Positions 8,224 to 16,964 of a stretch of 64,000 nucleotides of DNA are shown in pieces. The notes beneath the pieces were generated by a model that had not been told where the DNA came from, searched no databases, and saw only the letters and a list, made by a program, of their open reading frames with translations. The position numbers and the translations under genes were made by a program. Position 1 is the stretch's first letter. Every line of letters starts with the position of its first letter. Source of the DNA: Paenibacillus montanisoli (GTDB lineage Bacteria; Bacillota; Bacilli; Paenibacillales; Paenibacillaceae); the NCBI RefSeq assembly GCF_003268025.1, contig NZ_QLUW01000001.1, positions 1,054,001-1,118,000 on the forward strand, read 5' to 3'.

Positions 8224-8841
8224 ATGAAGGATTTTCGTTTATATGCCATCACAGGCGAGCAATTCCATCCGAACCGCAGCATGATCGAGGTCATGGAGGA
8301 AGCGATTGTTGGCGGCGTGGATATCATTCAGCTGCGGGATAAAACAAGCGGCAAAGAAGAGCTGCTGCAGAAAGCACGGGCGCTTCGAGAGCTTACCCGA
8401 AAGCATGGCGTGACGTTCATCGTGAACGATCACATTGATATCGCGCTGGAGGTTGACGCGGACGGCATTCATTTGGGGCAAGAGGATGTGCCGCTTAGCG
8501 AGGCAAGAAGGCTCGTAGGGGACAAAATCATCGGCATCTCGACTCATAAGCTTGAAGAAGCTTTGCAAGCCGAACGCGACGGCGCGGATTACATCGGTGT
8601 CGGTCCCGTATTTCCAACGAAGACGAAGGCGGATGTCGTGGATCCGGTAAGCACGTCGTATGTACGCGAGGCGGCGCAGAACATTCGCATTCCTTTCGTC
8701 GCCATCGGCGGCATTAAACTGAGCAACGTCGACGAAGTCATCGCTGCAGGCGCGACCAGAATCTGTGCGGTCAGCGAGATTGTCGGAAGCAGCGATGTGC
8801 AGGGGACTTGTGCCGCCTTCCTCGCCAAGCTGAAGGGGTGA
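8224..8841 (+). CDS. thiE: Thiamine-phosphate synthase
   Basis: A 205-residue TIM-barrel enzyme joining HMP pyrophosphate and thiazole phosphate to give thiamine phosphate. Family signatures are IIQLRDKT, VNDHIDIALEVDADGIHLGQED, GISTHKLEEA, YIGVGPVFPTKTKAD and FVAIGGIKLSNV, covering the pyrophosphate and thiazole-phosphate sites. GGGAGGAG precedes the ATG. It is placed between thiF and thiS, so the operon combines the coupling step with thiazole formation. No HMP kinase (thiD) gene is in this window, so HMP-PP must be made from a gene elsewhere. Confidence 0.95.
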   Translation: MKDFRLYAITGEQFHPNRSMIEVMEEAIVGGVDIIQLRDKTSGKEELLQKARALRELTRKHGVTFIVNDHIDIALEVDADGIHLGQEDVPLSEARRLVGDKIIGISTHKLEEALQAERDGADYIGVGPVFPTKTKADVVDPVSTSYVREAAQNIRIPFVAIGGIKLSNVDEVIAAGATRICAVSEIVGSSDVQGTCAAFLAKLKG

Positions 8842-8845
8842 GCGT

Positions 8846-9043
8846 ATGGAGCTTGTGATCAACGGAAAGAAGCAGGAGCTGGATGCGGAGACGATCCAGG
8901 ACGTCATTAACCATTTCGGATTGACGGGCAAGCCGGTCGTAGTCGAGGCGGACGGGGCGGTTCTTACGGCCGCACAATGGGCGTCAGCCAACGTTCGGCC
9001 CCATATGCAAATTGAACTCGTGCATTTTGTGGGAGGAGGCTGA
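8846..9043 (+). CDS. thiS: ThiS sulfur-carrier protein
   Basis: A 65-residue ubiquitin-like protein ending in VGGG, with the C-terminal Gly-Gly that ThiF adenylates and that becomes the thiocarboxylate. The start MELVINGKKQELD and the length are typical. It is 4 bases after thiE and 3 bases before thiG, so expression is tightly coupled to its partners. Confidence 0.95.
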   Translation: MELVINGKKQELDAETIQDVINHFGLTGKPVVVEADGAVLTAAQWASANVRPHMQIELVHFVGGG

Positions 9044-9046
9044 CCA

Positions 9047-9826
9047 GTGAACCAAGATTTGCTGCGAATTGGCAACCGTGAATTATCATCGCGTTTTTTT
9101 ATCGGTACAGGGCTGTTTCCGAATCCATTCGTTCAAAAGGAAGCGATCAAAGCTTCGGGCGCCCAGGTACTGACCTTTGCCGTTAGGCGAATAAACCTGG
9201 AGTCGACGGAGGATGATTCCATCCTGCAGCATGTGCAGCATGAGGATTTTATTTATCTGCCCAATACGTCCGGCGCAAGGACGGCGGAAGAGGCCGTTCG
9301 TATCGCCAGGCTGGCGCGCGCTTCAGGTTTAAGCGATTGGATCAAAGTGGAAATCAGCGCGAATGAACGCACGCTGCTGCCGGATCCGATCGAAACCTTG
9401 AAAGCGACGGAGGTGCTCGTTAAAGAGGGCTTTACCGTGCTTCCCTACATTACGGATGACCCGATCATGTGCAAGCGCCTTGAAGAGACGGGGGCTGCGG
9501 CCGTCATGCCGGGGGCGGCTCCGATTGGAACCGGGCTTGGCATTCTCAATTCCTATCATTTGAGCTTGATCGTCGAGGAGGCGAACGTTCCGATCATTGT
9601 CGATGCCGGCCTGGGATCGGTGAGCGATGTCGCCCAGGCGATGGAGCTCGGCGTATCGGCCGTCCTGATGAATACCCCGGTTGCCAAAGCGAGAAATCCC
9701 GTCGGCATGGCGCAGGCCATGAGAATGGGCATCGAAGCGGGGCGGCTTGCTTATTTATCGGGGCGGATCGAGAAGAAGCGTTATGCGTCGGCAAGCAGCG
9801 GCTATGATGCGTTTAAGTTGATGTAA
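9047..9826 (+). CDS. thiG: Thiazole synthase
   Basis: A 259-residue TIM barrel that builds the thiazole ring from deoxyxylulose phosphate, ThiS thiocarboxylate and dehydroglycine. The family lysine that forms the imine lies in WIKVEI. The phosphate-binding segments IIVDAGLGSVSDVAQAMELG and AVLMNTPVAKARNPV are intact. GTG start with GGAGGAGGC upstream. With ThiO following, glycine oxidation supplies dehydroglycine, the aerobic route used by Bacillus, rather than ThiH. Confidence 0.96.
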   Translation: MNQDLLRIGNRELSSRFFIGTGLFPNPFVQKEAIKASGAQVLTFAVRRINLESTEDDSILQHVQHEDFIYLPNTSGARTAEEAVRIARLARASGLSDWIKVEISANERTLLPDPIETLKATEVLVKEGFTVLPYITDDPIMCKRLEETGAAAVMPGAAPIGTGLGILNSYHLSLIVEEANVPIIVDAGLGSVSDVAQAMELGVSAVLMNTPVAKARNPVGMAQAMRMGIEAGRLAYLSGRIEKKRYASASSGYDAFKLM

Positions 9827-9856
9827 GCAAGCACGCTTAGGAGAGTTGGGCTGAAA

Positions 9857-10972
9857 ATGAAAGAAAGCATCGTCGTCATGGGAGGCGGAGTCATCGGTTT
9901 ATCCTGTGCGTATGAATTGCGGAGACGGGGGCATCAAGTTACGGTTCTGGACATTCAGCGCTGCGGCGGGCAGGCTTCCGGCGCCGCTGCAGGCATGCTG
10001 GCTCCATATTCCGAGAATGTGGAAGGCTCCGATCCCTTTTTCCGCTTTTGCCTGGAAAGTCTGAGGCTGTATCCGGATTGGCAGCAAAGCGTGAAGGAGA
10101 TTTCGGGGCAGACCTTTGAATACACGAACTCCGGAAGTCTCTATGTTGCGTACCATGAAGCCGACTTGCTGGCGCTTGAAGGCAGGCTCATGTGGCAGCG
10201 TCAGTTCGGGTCATCAGGCCGCATCCTGGAGGGAGATGAACTATTCCGTTTGGAGCCCCAGCTGTCGCGGAACGTAAGAGCTGCGCTTCATACGCCGGAA
10301 GAAAGCCATCTCTATGCGCCGCATTACGTCAAGGCGCTGGAGGAAGCTTGCAGACGCCTTGGAGTCGATATCTATGAAAATTTGGAGCAGCTGACCGTCG
10401 TCGAGTGGCGGAGCAAGATTGCCGTTCGATCGAAGGAGGGGCACACGTTCAGAGGGGATCGGCTGCTTGTCTGTTCCGGGGCATGGGCACAGGAGTTGTC
10501 CGACACGTTCGGCATTCAAATTCCCGTGTACCCGATTCGCGGCCAAATTTGCGCATACGCGGTAGACGTGAAGCCGGTCCAGCACATGGTTTTCGGCAAT
10601 CAAGGGTACTTGGTAGCCAAAGAAAACGGTACTCTCGTATGCGGAGCTTCCGAGGATGTGGCCGGCTTCGATACATCCGTTACGGAGAGGGGCATCGAGC
10701 GGCTGAGAAAATGGAACAAGGCGATGTTCCCGTTTCTTGCGGACAGAATCCCGTTTCACCGATGGGCTGGCCTGCGCCCTTCTACGCTGGATGGATTGCC
10801 TCTGATCGGCGCTGCAGACGGCACGAACCGGGTTGTCTTCGCAGTCGGCCATTACCGCAACGGCATTCTGCTGAGTCCGGCAACCGCGATGCTGGCTGCC
10901 GATTGGCTGGAAGGGAAGCCGATCTCCGAGGACTATCGCGCGTTCTTGCCGGGGCGGTTTTCACACTCCTGA
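9857..10972 (+). CDS. thiO: Glycine oxidase
   Basis: A 371-residue FAD-dependent amine oxidase of the DAO family. The dinucleotide-binding start is VVMGGGVIGLSCAYELRRRG followed by the acidic VTVLD. The C-terminal FAD and substrate region contains WAGLRPSTLDGLPLIG and GHYRNGILLSPATA. It oxidises glycine to the imine used by ThiG. It is the last gene of the riboswitch operon, 30 bases after thiG, with AGGAGAG upstream of the ATG. No strong terminator was seen in the 72 bases to the next gene, so partial read-through is possible. Confidence 0.93.
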   Translation: MKESIVVMGGGVIGLSCAYELRRRGHQVTVLDIQRCGGQASGAAAGMLAPYSENVEGSDPFFRFCLESLRLYPDWQQSVKEISGQTFEYTNSGSLYVAYHEADLLALEGRLMWQRQFGSSGRILEGDELFRLEPQLSRNVRAALHTPEESHLYAPHYVKALEEACRRLGVDIYENLEQLTVVEWRSKIAVRSKEGHTFRGDRLLVCSGAWAQELSDTFGIQIPVYPIRGQICAYAVDVKPVQHMVFGNQGYLVAKENGTLVCGASEDVAGFDTSVTERGIERLRKWNKAMFPFLADRIPFHRWAGLRPSTLDGLPLIGAADGTNRVVFAVGHYRNGILLSPATAMLAADWLEGKPISEDYRAFLPGRFSHS

Positions 10973-11044
10973 AGAGAGCGTTTTCATGGTACAATCTAAG
11001 CGACTGAAAGCCTGGTAAGGGCTGGATGCGAAGGAGGCTGTCGA

Positions 11045-11860
11045 ATGAAACTATCTTTTACGACGCTTGGCTGTCCGGATTGGCCCTTGGAGCAAATTGT
11101 AGAGAGGGCAGCGGAATACGGCTTTGACGCCATCGATTTTCGGGGAATGGCCGGGGAATTGAATATTTATGAGCTCCCAGAGTTTTCGGATCGACTGGCT
11201 CATACGCGCAAGCTAATCGGAGATGCAGGCTTGCAGATTTCTTGCTTTTCGAGCTCTGTCCAGCTATTTTCCCGTGAACGGTTCGAGAGCCATCTCCATG
11301 AGATTTCAGCGTATGCTAGGCTCTGCGAACAGTTTGACACCCGCTATATCCGCGTATTCGGCGGAGGAATCGGCCATACGCAGCGGGAAAGCGCCATTCA
11401 AACGGTCGTCCATCATGTAAACGAAATGGCGAAGATCGTGAAGCCGGCCGGCGTGAAGCTGTTGATCGAAACGCATGATGACTGGATTGCCTGCGAAGAG
11501 TTGAAGGCTGTCATGGAACAGGTGGATGCCAAAGCCGTAGGCGTGCTGTGGGATGTGCACCATCCTTACAGAATGCTGGGTGAACAGCCGGAGGCTACCT
11601 GGGAGGCGCTGGGGAAGTGGATCGAATACACGCATGTGAAGGATTCACGTGAAGGAAGCGGTCCTGGTGATTATCAATATCGTCTGACCGGACAAGGCGA
11701 TATTCCGCTTGATCGCATTTATAGTCTTTTGCGAAGTAAAGGATATCAAGGCTACTATACGCTCGAGTGGGAGAAGAAGTGGCATCCTGAGCTGGAGGAA
11801 CCGGAAATCGTATTTCCCCAATATGTCGAGTATATGAGAAAACTGGCTCAGGAAGCATAA
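11045..11860 (+). CDS. Sugar phosphate isomerase/epimerase-like TIM barrel protein
   Basis: A 271-residue protein of the xylose isomerase-like TIM barrel superfamily (AP endonuclease 2 fold). Likely metal ligands are the Glu and His of LLIETHDDW, the Asp and His of LWDVHHPY, the His of YTHVKDS and the Glu of YYTLEWE. Such proteins isomerise or epimerise sugars, inositols or tagatose-type ketoses, or act as dehydratases. The substrate cannot be told. A GAAGGAGG ribosome site precedes the ATG. It follows the thiamine operon by 72 bases on the same strand, but a TACAAT box at 10990-10995 might give it its own promoter. A strong hairpin ends it. Confidence 0.8.
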   Translation: MKLSFTTLGCPDWPLEQIVERAAEYGFDAIDFRGMAGELNIYELPEFSDRLAHTRKLIGDAGLQISCFSSSVQLFSRERFESHLHEISAYARLCEQFDTRYIRVFGGGIGHTQRESAIQTVVHHVNEMAKIVKPAGVKLLIETHDDWIACEELKAVMEQVDAKAVGVLWDVHHPYRMLGEQPEATWEALGKWIEYTHVKDSREGSGPGDYQYRLTGQGDIPLDRIYSLLRSKGYQGYYTLEWEKKWHPELEEPEIVFPQYVEYMRKLAQEA

Positions 11861-11868
11861 ACGGAAGA

Positions 11869-11910
11869 AGGCACGATCGAATGTCGACATTCGGATCGTG
11901 CCTTTCTTTT
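11869..11910 (+). terminator. Long-stem terminator between convergent genes
   Basis: Outer arms AGGCACGATC / GATCGTGCCT enclose a perfect inner palindrome GAATGTCGACATTC, so the whole stretch folds into one long hairpin with a single extra G. TTTCTTTT follows on the plus strand. It probably ends the isomerase transcript and may also block gcvPB read-through. Confidence 0.88.
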
Positions 11911-11919
11911 ATTGAGAAG

Positions 11920-13380
11920 TTACCCGCATGAACAGTTTAAAATCGGCTTGCGCGCCGCCGTCGTTTCATCCAGCCGGCGCACGACCGTGCCGTGTGGAGC
12001 TCCGATGACAAGTTCGGGCGTCGTTCGCGCTTCTTCGGCGATTTGTATCATCGTATCGATGAAGCGGTCAAGCGTTTCTTTGCTCTCGGTTTCGGTCGGT
12101 TCAATCATGATGCATTCCTCGACGTTGAGCGGGAAATAGATCGTCGGCGGATGGTAGCCGAAATCAAGCAGCCGTTTGGCGACGTCGAGCGTTCGGACGC
12201 CGTAGTCTTTCAGGCCGCGTCCGGACATGACGAATTCATGCTTGCACACGCCGGGATAAGGAAGCTCGTAATGCGAGGCTAGCCGATGCATCATATAATT
12301 GGCGTTCAGCACGGCGCATTCGGACACTTGACGCAGCCCTTCCGGTCCATAGGTGCGGATATAGGTGTAGGCACGGACCAGGATGCCGAAGTTGCCGTAG
12401 AATGCCTTGACCCGGCCGATCGATTCGGGACGGTCATAATCGAAGTAATAAGCGCCGTCGCTGCGGAGCCCTACGATCGGCTTCGGGAGGAAGGGAATCA
12501 GCTTGCTCTTCACCCCGACCGGTCCGGCGCCCGGTCCGCCGCCTCCGTGCGGCGTGCTCATCGTCTTGTGCAGGTTCAGGTGGACGACGTCGAAGCCCAT
12601 ATCGCCGGGACGGGTAATGCCCATGATGGCATTGGAATTGGCGCCGTCATAGTAGAGCAAGCCGCCGGCCTCATGAACGATGTGCGCAATCTCCATAATT
12701 TGCTCCTCAAACAAGCCGAGCGTGCTTGGGTTGGTCAGCATAAGCGCGGCGGTATCGCTGCTAACGGCTGTCCGCAATGCATCCAGATCCACCATGCCCC
12801 GCTCATCCGATTTGATCGTGATCGTATCGAAGCCGGCCGTGGTGGCGCTTGCCGGATTCGTGCCATGCGAGGAGTCGGGGACGATCACCTTGGTCCGCTT
12901 CTCGCCGCGGCTCTCGTGGTAGGCCCGGATCATCATGAGCCCGGTCCATTCGCCATGCGCGCCGGCTGCGGGCTGAAGCGAAACCTGATCCATGCCTGTA
13001 AGCACGGCTAAATCGTTCTGCAGCGTATATAAGAGTTCAAGGGCGCCCTGCAGGCTTTCTTCCGGCTGATAGGGATGGATGTTGGCAAAACCGCTGAGCC
13101 GCGCCGTATCCTCATTGATCTTCGGATTATATTTCATCGTGCAGGAGCCGAGCGGGTAAAAGCCGTTGTCGATGCCGAAGTTGCGCCTGGACAGCTCTGT
13201 GTAGTGGCGGATAACGTCGACCTCGTAAACCTCGGGCAGCTGCGCCGGCGTTTGCCTGAGCAGAGAAGCGGGAATATATGCGGCAGGCGCCGATTCGGGA
13301 ACGTCGCAGGCCGGAAGCGAGTAAGCGATGCGGCCCGGCTTGCTTAGTTCGAATATGAGCGCTTTTTCCCCTGTATTCAT
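11920..13380 (-). CDS. gcvPB: Glycine dehydrogenase (decarboxylating) subunit 2
   Basis: The 486-residue C-terminal half of the two-subunit P-protein. It decarboxylates glycine with PLP and passes the methylamine group to lipoyl-GcvH. The PLP lysine lies in [18 protein letters not shown], followed by the glycine-rich loop of the family. PLP-contacting segments [10 protein letters not shown] and DGANSNA are also present. The gene overlaps gcvPA by 4 bases, so the two subunits are translationally coupled. The end faces the long-stem terminator shared with the isomerase gene. Confidence 0.96.
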   Translation of the reverse strand: MNTGEKALIFELSKPGRIAYSLPACDVPESAPAAYIPASLLRQTPAQLPEVYEVDVIRHYTELSRRNFGIDNGFYPLGSCTMKYNPKINEDTARLSGFANIHPYQPEESLQGALELLYTLQNDLAVLTGMDQVSLQPAAGAHGEWTGLMMIRAYHESRGEKRTKVIVPDSSHGTNPASATTAGFDTITIKSDERGMVDLDALRTAVSSDTAALMLTNPSTLGLFEEQIMEIAHIVHEAGGLLYYDGANSNAIMGITRPGDMGFDVVHLNLHKTMSTPHGGGGPGAGPVGVKSKLIPFLPKPIVGLRSDGAYYFDYDRPESIGRVKAFYGNFGILVRAYTYIRTYGPEGLRQVSECAVLNANYMMHRLASHYELPYPGVCKHEFVMSGRGLKDYGVRTLDVAKRLLDFGYHPPTIYFPLNVEECIMIEPTETESKETLDRFIDTMIQIAEEARTTPELVIGAPHGTVVRRLDETTAARKPILNCSCG

Positions 13381-14738
13381 GCGAATTCCCCCAGTTTGCT
13401 TGCAAAATGATCGATGTCCTCGCGCGTGCGTTTCTCCGTGACGGCAATAAGCATATGGCCCTTCAGCTCGGGATATGCGATCCCGAGGTCGTAGCCGCCA
13501 AGGATGCCGGATTTCAAGAGCCCCCGGTTGATTTCGCTAACGGTTGGTCCTTCATCCGGCAGCCGAATCACGAATTCGTTGAAGAACGGCGCGGAAAACG
13601 GCAGCGTGATCCCGTGCTGTTCGCTCAGCCGGGCGGAGGCGTAGTGCGCTTTCTGCAAATTCAGGTTGGCCACATCGATCAGGCCCTGCTTGCCTAAGGT
13701 AGACAGGTAGATCGATGCGCAGAGGGCAAGCAGCGCTTGATTCGAGCAAATGTTGGACGTCGCTTTCTCGCGGCGGATATGCTGCTCTCGCGCTTGAAGC
13801 GTCAATACGAAGCCGCGCTTGCCGTCGATGTCTTTCGTCTGGCCGACGATTCGGCCGGGCATCCTGCGCATAAGCGGCTCCGCAACCGCGAAGAATCCGC
13901 AGGTCGGTCCGCCAAGCGACTGCGAAATGCCGAGCGGCTGCGCATCGCCGACGACGATGTCGGCCCCAAGCTTACCCGGCGCTTCGAGGAGCCCGAGCGA
14001 GATCGGATTGGCGCTTACCACGAACAGGCCCTTTACCCCGTGAATAATGGGTTCGATCGCACCCAAGTCCTCCAGGCAACCGAAGAAATTAGGAGATTGA
14101 ATGAGTACGGCCGCGGTCTCGTTCGTTACCGCAGCTTGCAGGGCATCCAGATCGGTGACGCCGTTCGCATAGCCGACCTCCACGATTTCGAGGCCGAGCC
14201 CCCGTGCCATCGTTCGAACCGTTTCGCGGGCCTCGGGGTGCACCGTGCGGGAGACGACGAGCCGGCTTCGCTTGGTTGCTCCGGCCGCCAATGCGCCTGC
14301 TTCCGACAGCGCCGTTACGCCGTCGTACATGCTTGCATTTGCCACGGCCATGCCCGTCAATTCGCAAATATAGGATTGAAATTCAAAAATCGCTTGAAGC
14401 TCGCCTTGGCTGATTTCCGGTTGATAGGGGGTATAAGCGGTATAAAATTCGGAGCGGGAGATCATGTGCTGGATGACAACCGGCTGATGATGATCGTAGA
14501 TGCCGGCGCCTAGAAAGCTGGTGTATCTGCCGGTGTCTGCGTTACGGCCGGCTAAGGCCTTCATATGGCCCAGCAGCGAAAATTCATCCAGAGCAGGCGA
14601 TATCGGCATGATGCCGCGGTAACGAATCGCATCCGGAATATCCCGGAACAGATCTTCGGTCGATGCCGCGCCGATTGTCGCCAGCATCTCGGCTTTGTCC
14701 TGCTCGGTCATCGGGATGTAGCGGTGTGGGGCTGTCAT
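13377..14738 (-). CDS. gcvPA: Glycine dehydrogenase (decarboxylating) subunit 1
   Basis: The 453-residue N-terminal half of the split P-protein, which pairs with GcvPB. It starts with [19 protein letters not shown] and contains [20 protein letters not shown] and [10 protein letters not shown], typical of the non-PLP half. AAAGGACTG precedes the ATG. Between its start and the gcvT stop lie about 140 bases filled by four tandem hairpin repeats, an unusual spacer inside an otherwise compact operon. It may influence the ratio of T-protein to P-protein. Confidence 0.96.
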   Translation of the reverse strand: MTAPHRYIPMTEQDKAEMLATIGAASTEDLFRDIPDAIRYRGIMPISPALDEFSLLGHMKALAGRNADTGRYTSFLGAGIYDHHQPVVIQHMISRSEFYTAYTPYQPEISQGELQAIFEFQSYICELTGMAVANASMYDGVTALSEAGALAAGATKRSRLVVSRTVHPEARETVRTMARGLGLEIVEVGYANGVTDLDALQAAVTNETAAVLIQSPNFFGCLEDLGAIEPIIHGVKGLFVVSANPISLGLLEAPGKLGADIVVGDAQPLGISQSLGGPTCGFFAVAEPLMRRMPGRIVGQTKDIDGKRGFVLTLQAREQHIRREKATSNICSNQALLALCASIYLSTLGKQGLIDVANLNLQKAHYASARLSEQHGITLPFSAPFFNEFVIRLPDEGPTVSEINRGLLKSGILGGYDLGIAYPELKGHMLIAVTEKRTREDIDHFASKLGEFA

Positions 14739-14755
14739 AGCATCAGTCCTTTAAT

Positions 14756-14897
14756 AGGGAGTTTGACGGAGTCAAACTCTCTCAGATTGTAGGGAGTTTG
14801 ACGGAGTCAAACTCTCTCAGATTGTAGGGAGTTTGACGGAGTCAAACTCTCTCAGATTTGTAGGGAGTTTGACGGAGTCAAGCTCTCTCAGATTTGT
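14756..14897 (-). repeat. Four tandem 35-36 bp hairpin repeats at the gcvT 3' end
   Basis: Units lie at 14756-14790, 14791-14825, 14826-14861 and 14862-14897. Each has the inverted arms GAGTTTGAC / GTCAAACTC around a 3-base loop, and a shared tail CTCTCAGATTGT or CTCTCAGATTTGT. The unit nearest gcvT contains the gene's last codons and TGA stop (14878-14880) and differs from the others by one base in the stem. The array looks like repeated duplication of the gcvT terminus and its following hairpin. In RNA it would give four consecutive stem-loops between gcvT and gcvPA. No T-run follows, so simple termination is unlikely. Confidence 0.95.
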
Positions 14898-15987
14898 AGA
14901 AAGGGGATTTGACGACTTGGGCCTTGAGCTGCTTGCCGCGAATCTCGACCCACACCTCGGTTCCGAGCCCGGTGTAGCCGGCTTCGATTAAGGCAAGACC
15001 GAGGTTCCGTTTCAGCGTGGGGGATTGGGTGCCGGAAGTGACCTCGCCGATTGGTTTGCCATCCGCATAGACGGGATAATGGGAGCGGGGGATGCCGCGG
15101 TCGATCATTTCTATGCCGACGAGCTTGCGCGGTATCCCTTCCGTCTTCTGCTTAAGCAGCGCGTCGCGGCCGATGAAACTGCCTTTATCAAGCTTTACGA
15201 AGAAGCTCAATCCGGCTTCAAGGGGCGATATCCGAGCGGACAGCTCTTGACCGTAAAGCGGCAGCCGGGCTTCGAATCGGAGCGTGTCCCGTGCGCCGAG
15301 CCCTGCAGGGACGAGCCCGAAGTTCCCGCCTGCGGCAAACAGCGCCTGCCATACTTGACGTGCATGCTCAGCCGTTACATAGATTTCAAAACCGTCTTCG
15401 CCGGTGTACCCGGTTCGCGAGACGAGCGTTTTCACGCCTCCGACCGAAACATCGTCGGCAAAGCGGAACGGAGCCAGCCTGCCGCAATCGAAACGCTCCG
15501 CAGCCAAGGCCATGATCGCAGCCGCTGCAGGTCCTTGCAGAGCCAGCAGGGCAAGCTCATCGGATTTATTCTCAAGCGTCACGTCGCCGATCAAATGCTC
15601 GCGCATCCAATCGAAATCTTTGCCGATGTTGGCGGCATTGACTACGACCATGAATTGATCGGCCGTCATCCGGTAAACGAGCAGATCATCGACGACGCCT
15701 CCGTCCGGATAACACATTAGCGTATACTGCGCCTGACCGTCTGCCAGCTTCGAAACATCGTTCGTCGTCAGCCGTTGCAGAAAAGCCCCGGCGAAGCTGC
15801 CGGTTACAAGAAATTCGCCCATATGAGAGACATCGAAGAGGCCGGCCTGCCCGCGAACCGCGTCATGCTCCTTCTGAATGCCGGAGAATTGAACAGGGAG
15901 CTCCCAGCCGCCGAAATCGATGCACCGCACGCCGGGATAGTCCGCGTAAAGCGGATAAAGCGGCGTTCTCTTCAGTTCGATCGCCAT
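14878..15987 (-). CDS. gcvT: Aminomethyltransferase (glycine cleavage T-protein)
   Basis: A 369-residue folate-dependent enzyme taking the methylamine from GcvH, releasing ammonia and forming methylene-tetrahydrofolate. Family segments visible: YPLYADYPGVRCIDFGGWEL, LFDVSHMGEF, LLALQGPAA, SRTGYTGEDGFEIY, GLGARDTLRFEARLPLYG (containing the catalytic Asp region). The ATG at 15987 is chosen because AAGGAGGG lies 7 bases upstream and MAIELKRTPLYPLY is the usual N-terminus. A longer in-frame start at 16026 has no such site. The final codons lie inside the hairpin repeat array. It is first in the riboswitch-controlled operon. Confidence 0.96.
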   Translation of the reverse strand: MAIELKRTPLYPLYADYPGVRCIDFGGWELPVQFSGIQKEHDAVRGQAGLFDVSHMGEFLVTGSFAGAFLQRLTTNDVSKLADGQAQYTLMCYPDGGVVDDLLVYRMTADQFMVVVNAANIGKDFDWMREHLIGDVTLENKSDELALLALQGPAAAAIMALAAERFDCGRLAPFRFADDVSVGGVKTLVSRTGYTGEDGFEIYVTAEHARQVWQALFAAGGNFGLVPAGLGARDTLRFEARLPLYGQELSARISPLEAGLSFFVKLDKGSFIGRDALLKQKTEGIPRKLVGIEMIDRGIPRSHYPVYADGKPIGEVTSGTQSPTLKRNLGLALIEAGYTGLGTEVWVEIRGKQLKAQVVKSPFYKSERA

Positions 15988-16044
15988 TTCATAGCCCTCC
16001 TTTGCGTTTCTTCCGAATGCGAACAACCTAAAAAGGACAGCAGC

Positions 16045-16082
16045 AAAAAGGCTAACGACCGCAGCATGGCTGCTTGCTCGTT
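16045..16082 (-). terminator. Glycine riboswitch expression-platform terminator
   Basis: On the minus strand an imperfect hairpin, outer arms AACGAGCAAGCAGC / GCTGCGGTCGTT, is followed by AGCCTTTTTG. It lies between the second glycine aptamer and gcvT, as expected for a switch that allows read-through when glycine is bound. Confidence 0.75.
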
Positions 16083-16089
16083 CTCACTC

Positions 16090-16310
16090 TTTGCTCTGTC
16101 CTTTGTACCTGAGAGTTACCCCGAACACAGACATACGCATACGTTCAGGTTTCCCCTTGGGTGACGTCGAAGCAGCGGTAACCGCCAATCGCGTTCTCTC
16201 CAGAGGTGCGTCCGGTAAAGGTCCTTTTGCCTGAGAGATTCACCTTTGATAAGGCTTACTCCTTCGGCGCCGCCGCTGTCATGCCATGCGGCAGTCTCTC
16301 CCGTTACTTT
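16090..16310 (-). ncRNA. Tandem glycine riboswitch (two aptamers)
   Basis: Read on the minus strand, two glycine aptamers follow each other. The first begins GGGAGAGACTGC and contains GCGCCGAAGGAGTAAG and GAATCTCTCAGGCAAAAGGAC. The second begins CTGGAGAGAACGCG and contains CACCCAAGGGG and AACTCTCAGGTACAAAGGAC. Both repeat the conserved CTCTCAGG(C/T)A-AAGGAC core. This is the classical glycine-activated arrangement in front of gcvT operons. The separate gcvH-lipM transcript on the other strand is not covered by it. Confidence 0.96.
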
Positions 16311-16338
16311 CATCCGCCTATTCGGTTTTCTTATTTAA

Positions 16339-16368
16339 GATATACACCGGCATGGGAGAAGATGTCAA
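16339..16368 (-). promoter_or_regulatory. Promoter of the gcvT-gcvPA-gcvPB operon
   Basis: On the minus strand TTGACA (16368-16363), an 18-base spacer and TATATC (16344-16339) stand about 30 bases before the glycine riboswitch. The -35 hexamer is perfect and the position fits the start of the leader. Confidence 0.7.
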
Positions 16369-16546
16369 CGGGAAAAGTCGATTCCCTATAAGATTTGTCA
16401 TTCATATTGACACAGGTTTGTTTGCTCCAGTAAGCTAAGCGTGTCTAAAGGTATAAGAGGCCATTTACATAGGCGACACCCATTCGACAGTTGTTCCAAA
16501 GGCAAGCCTGCAAGCGTTTGATAACGATTACGGGAGGATGTTGGAC

Positions 16547-16933
16547 ATGAGCACGGTTAAGCCAGGATTGGGGTATACGGAAGAGCATGAGTGGGCAGAG
16601 GCAGGCAGCGGATCGGTTAAAATCGGCATTACCGATTTTGCGCAAAACCAACTAGGGGATATCGTATTCGTCGAGTTTCCGCAAATCGGCCAGGCCGTGG
16701 AAGCGGGGCAGCCGATGGGCTCCATTGAATCGGTCAAAACGGTATCCGAGCTGTATAGTCCGGTAACGGGAACAGTGACGAAGGTAAACGAAGCGCTGCT
16801 TGATTCGCCTGAGCTCGTGAATTCGGATCCGTACGGCGAAGGGTGGATCGCTGAAGTCGAAGTGGATGGCGATGCGGGGGAGATTGTGAAAAAACTGCTC
16901 AGCGCCGATCAATATGAAGCCTTCAGTAAATAA
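16547..16933 (+). CDS. gcvH: Glycine cleavage system H protein
   Basis: A 128-residue lipoyl carrier shuttling the methylamine between P and T proteins. The lipoylated lysine is Lys64 in SIESVKTVSELYSP, in the standard beta-hairpin. ATG 16547 is preferred because GGGAGG lies 9 bases upstream. The ATG at 16538 would sit on the ribosome site. The gene runs divergently from the gcvT operon, possibly from TTGACA at 16407 with a weak -10. It is followed closely by lipM, which octanoylates it. In Bacillus GcvH is also the carrier from which lipoyl groups reach other complexes, which fits separate expression. Confidence 0.95.
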   Translation: MSTVKPGLGYTEEHEWAEAGSGSVKIGITDFAQNQLGDIVFVEFPQIGQAVEAGQPMGSIESVKTVSELYSPVTGTVTKVNEALLDSPELVNSDPYGEGWIAEVEVDGDAGEIVKKLLSADQYEAFSK

Positions 16934-16964
16934 CGGGCAAATAAGGCCGGGAACCAGGGATGAG

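Noticed and set aside
12286-13011. A 241-residue open frame on the plus strand inside gcvPB
   Set aside because: Antisense to a fully conserved gene; open frames of this length are common opposite high-GC genes; no ribosome site or family match seen.
14756-14897. Short regular repeats that might be a CRISPR array
   Set aside because: The units are directly tandem with no unique spacers and the first contains the gcvT stop codon; no cas genes are near.
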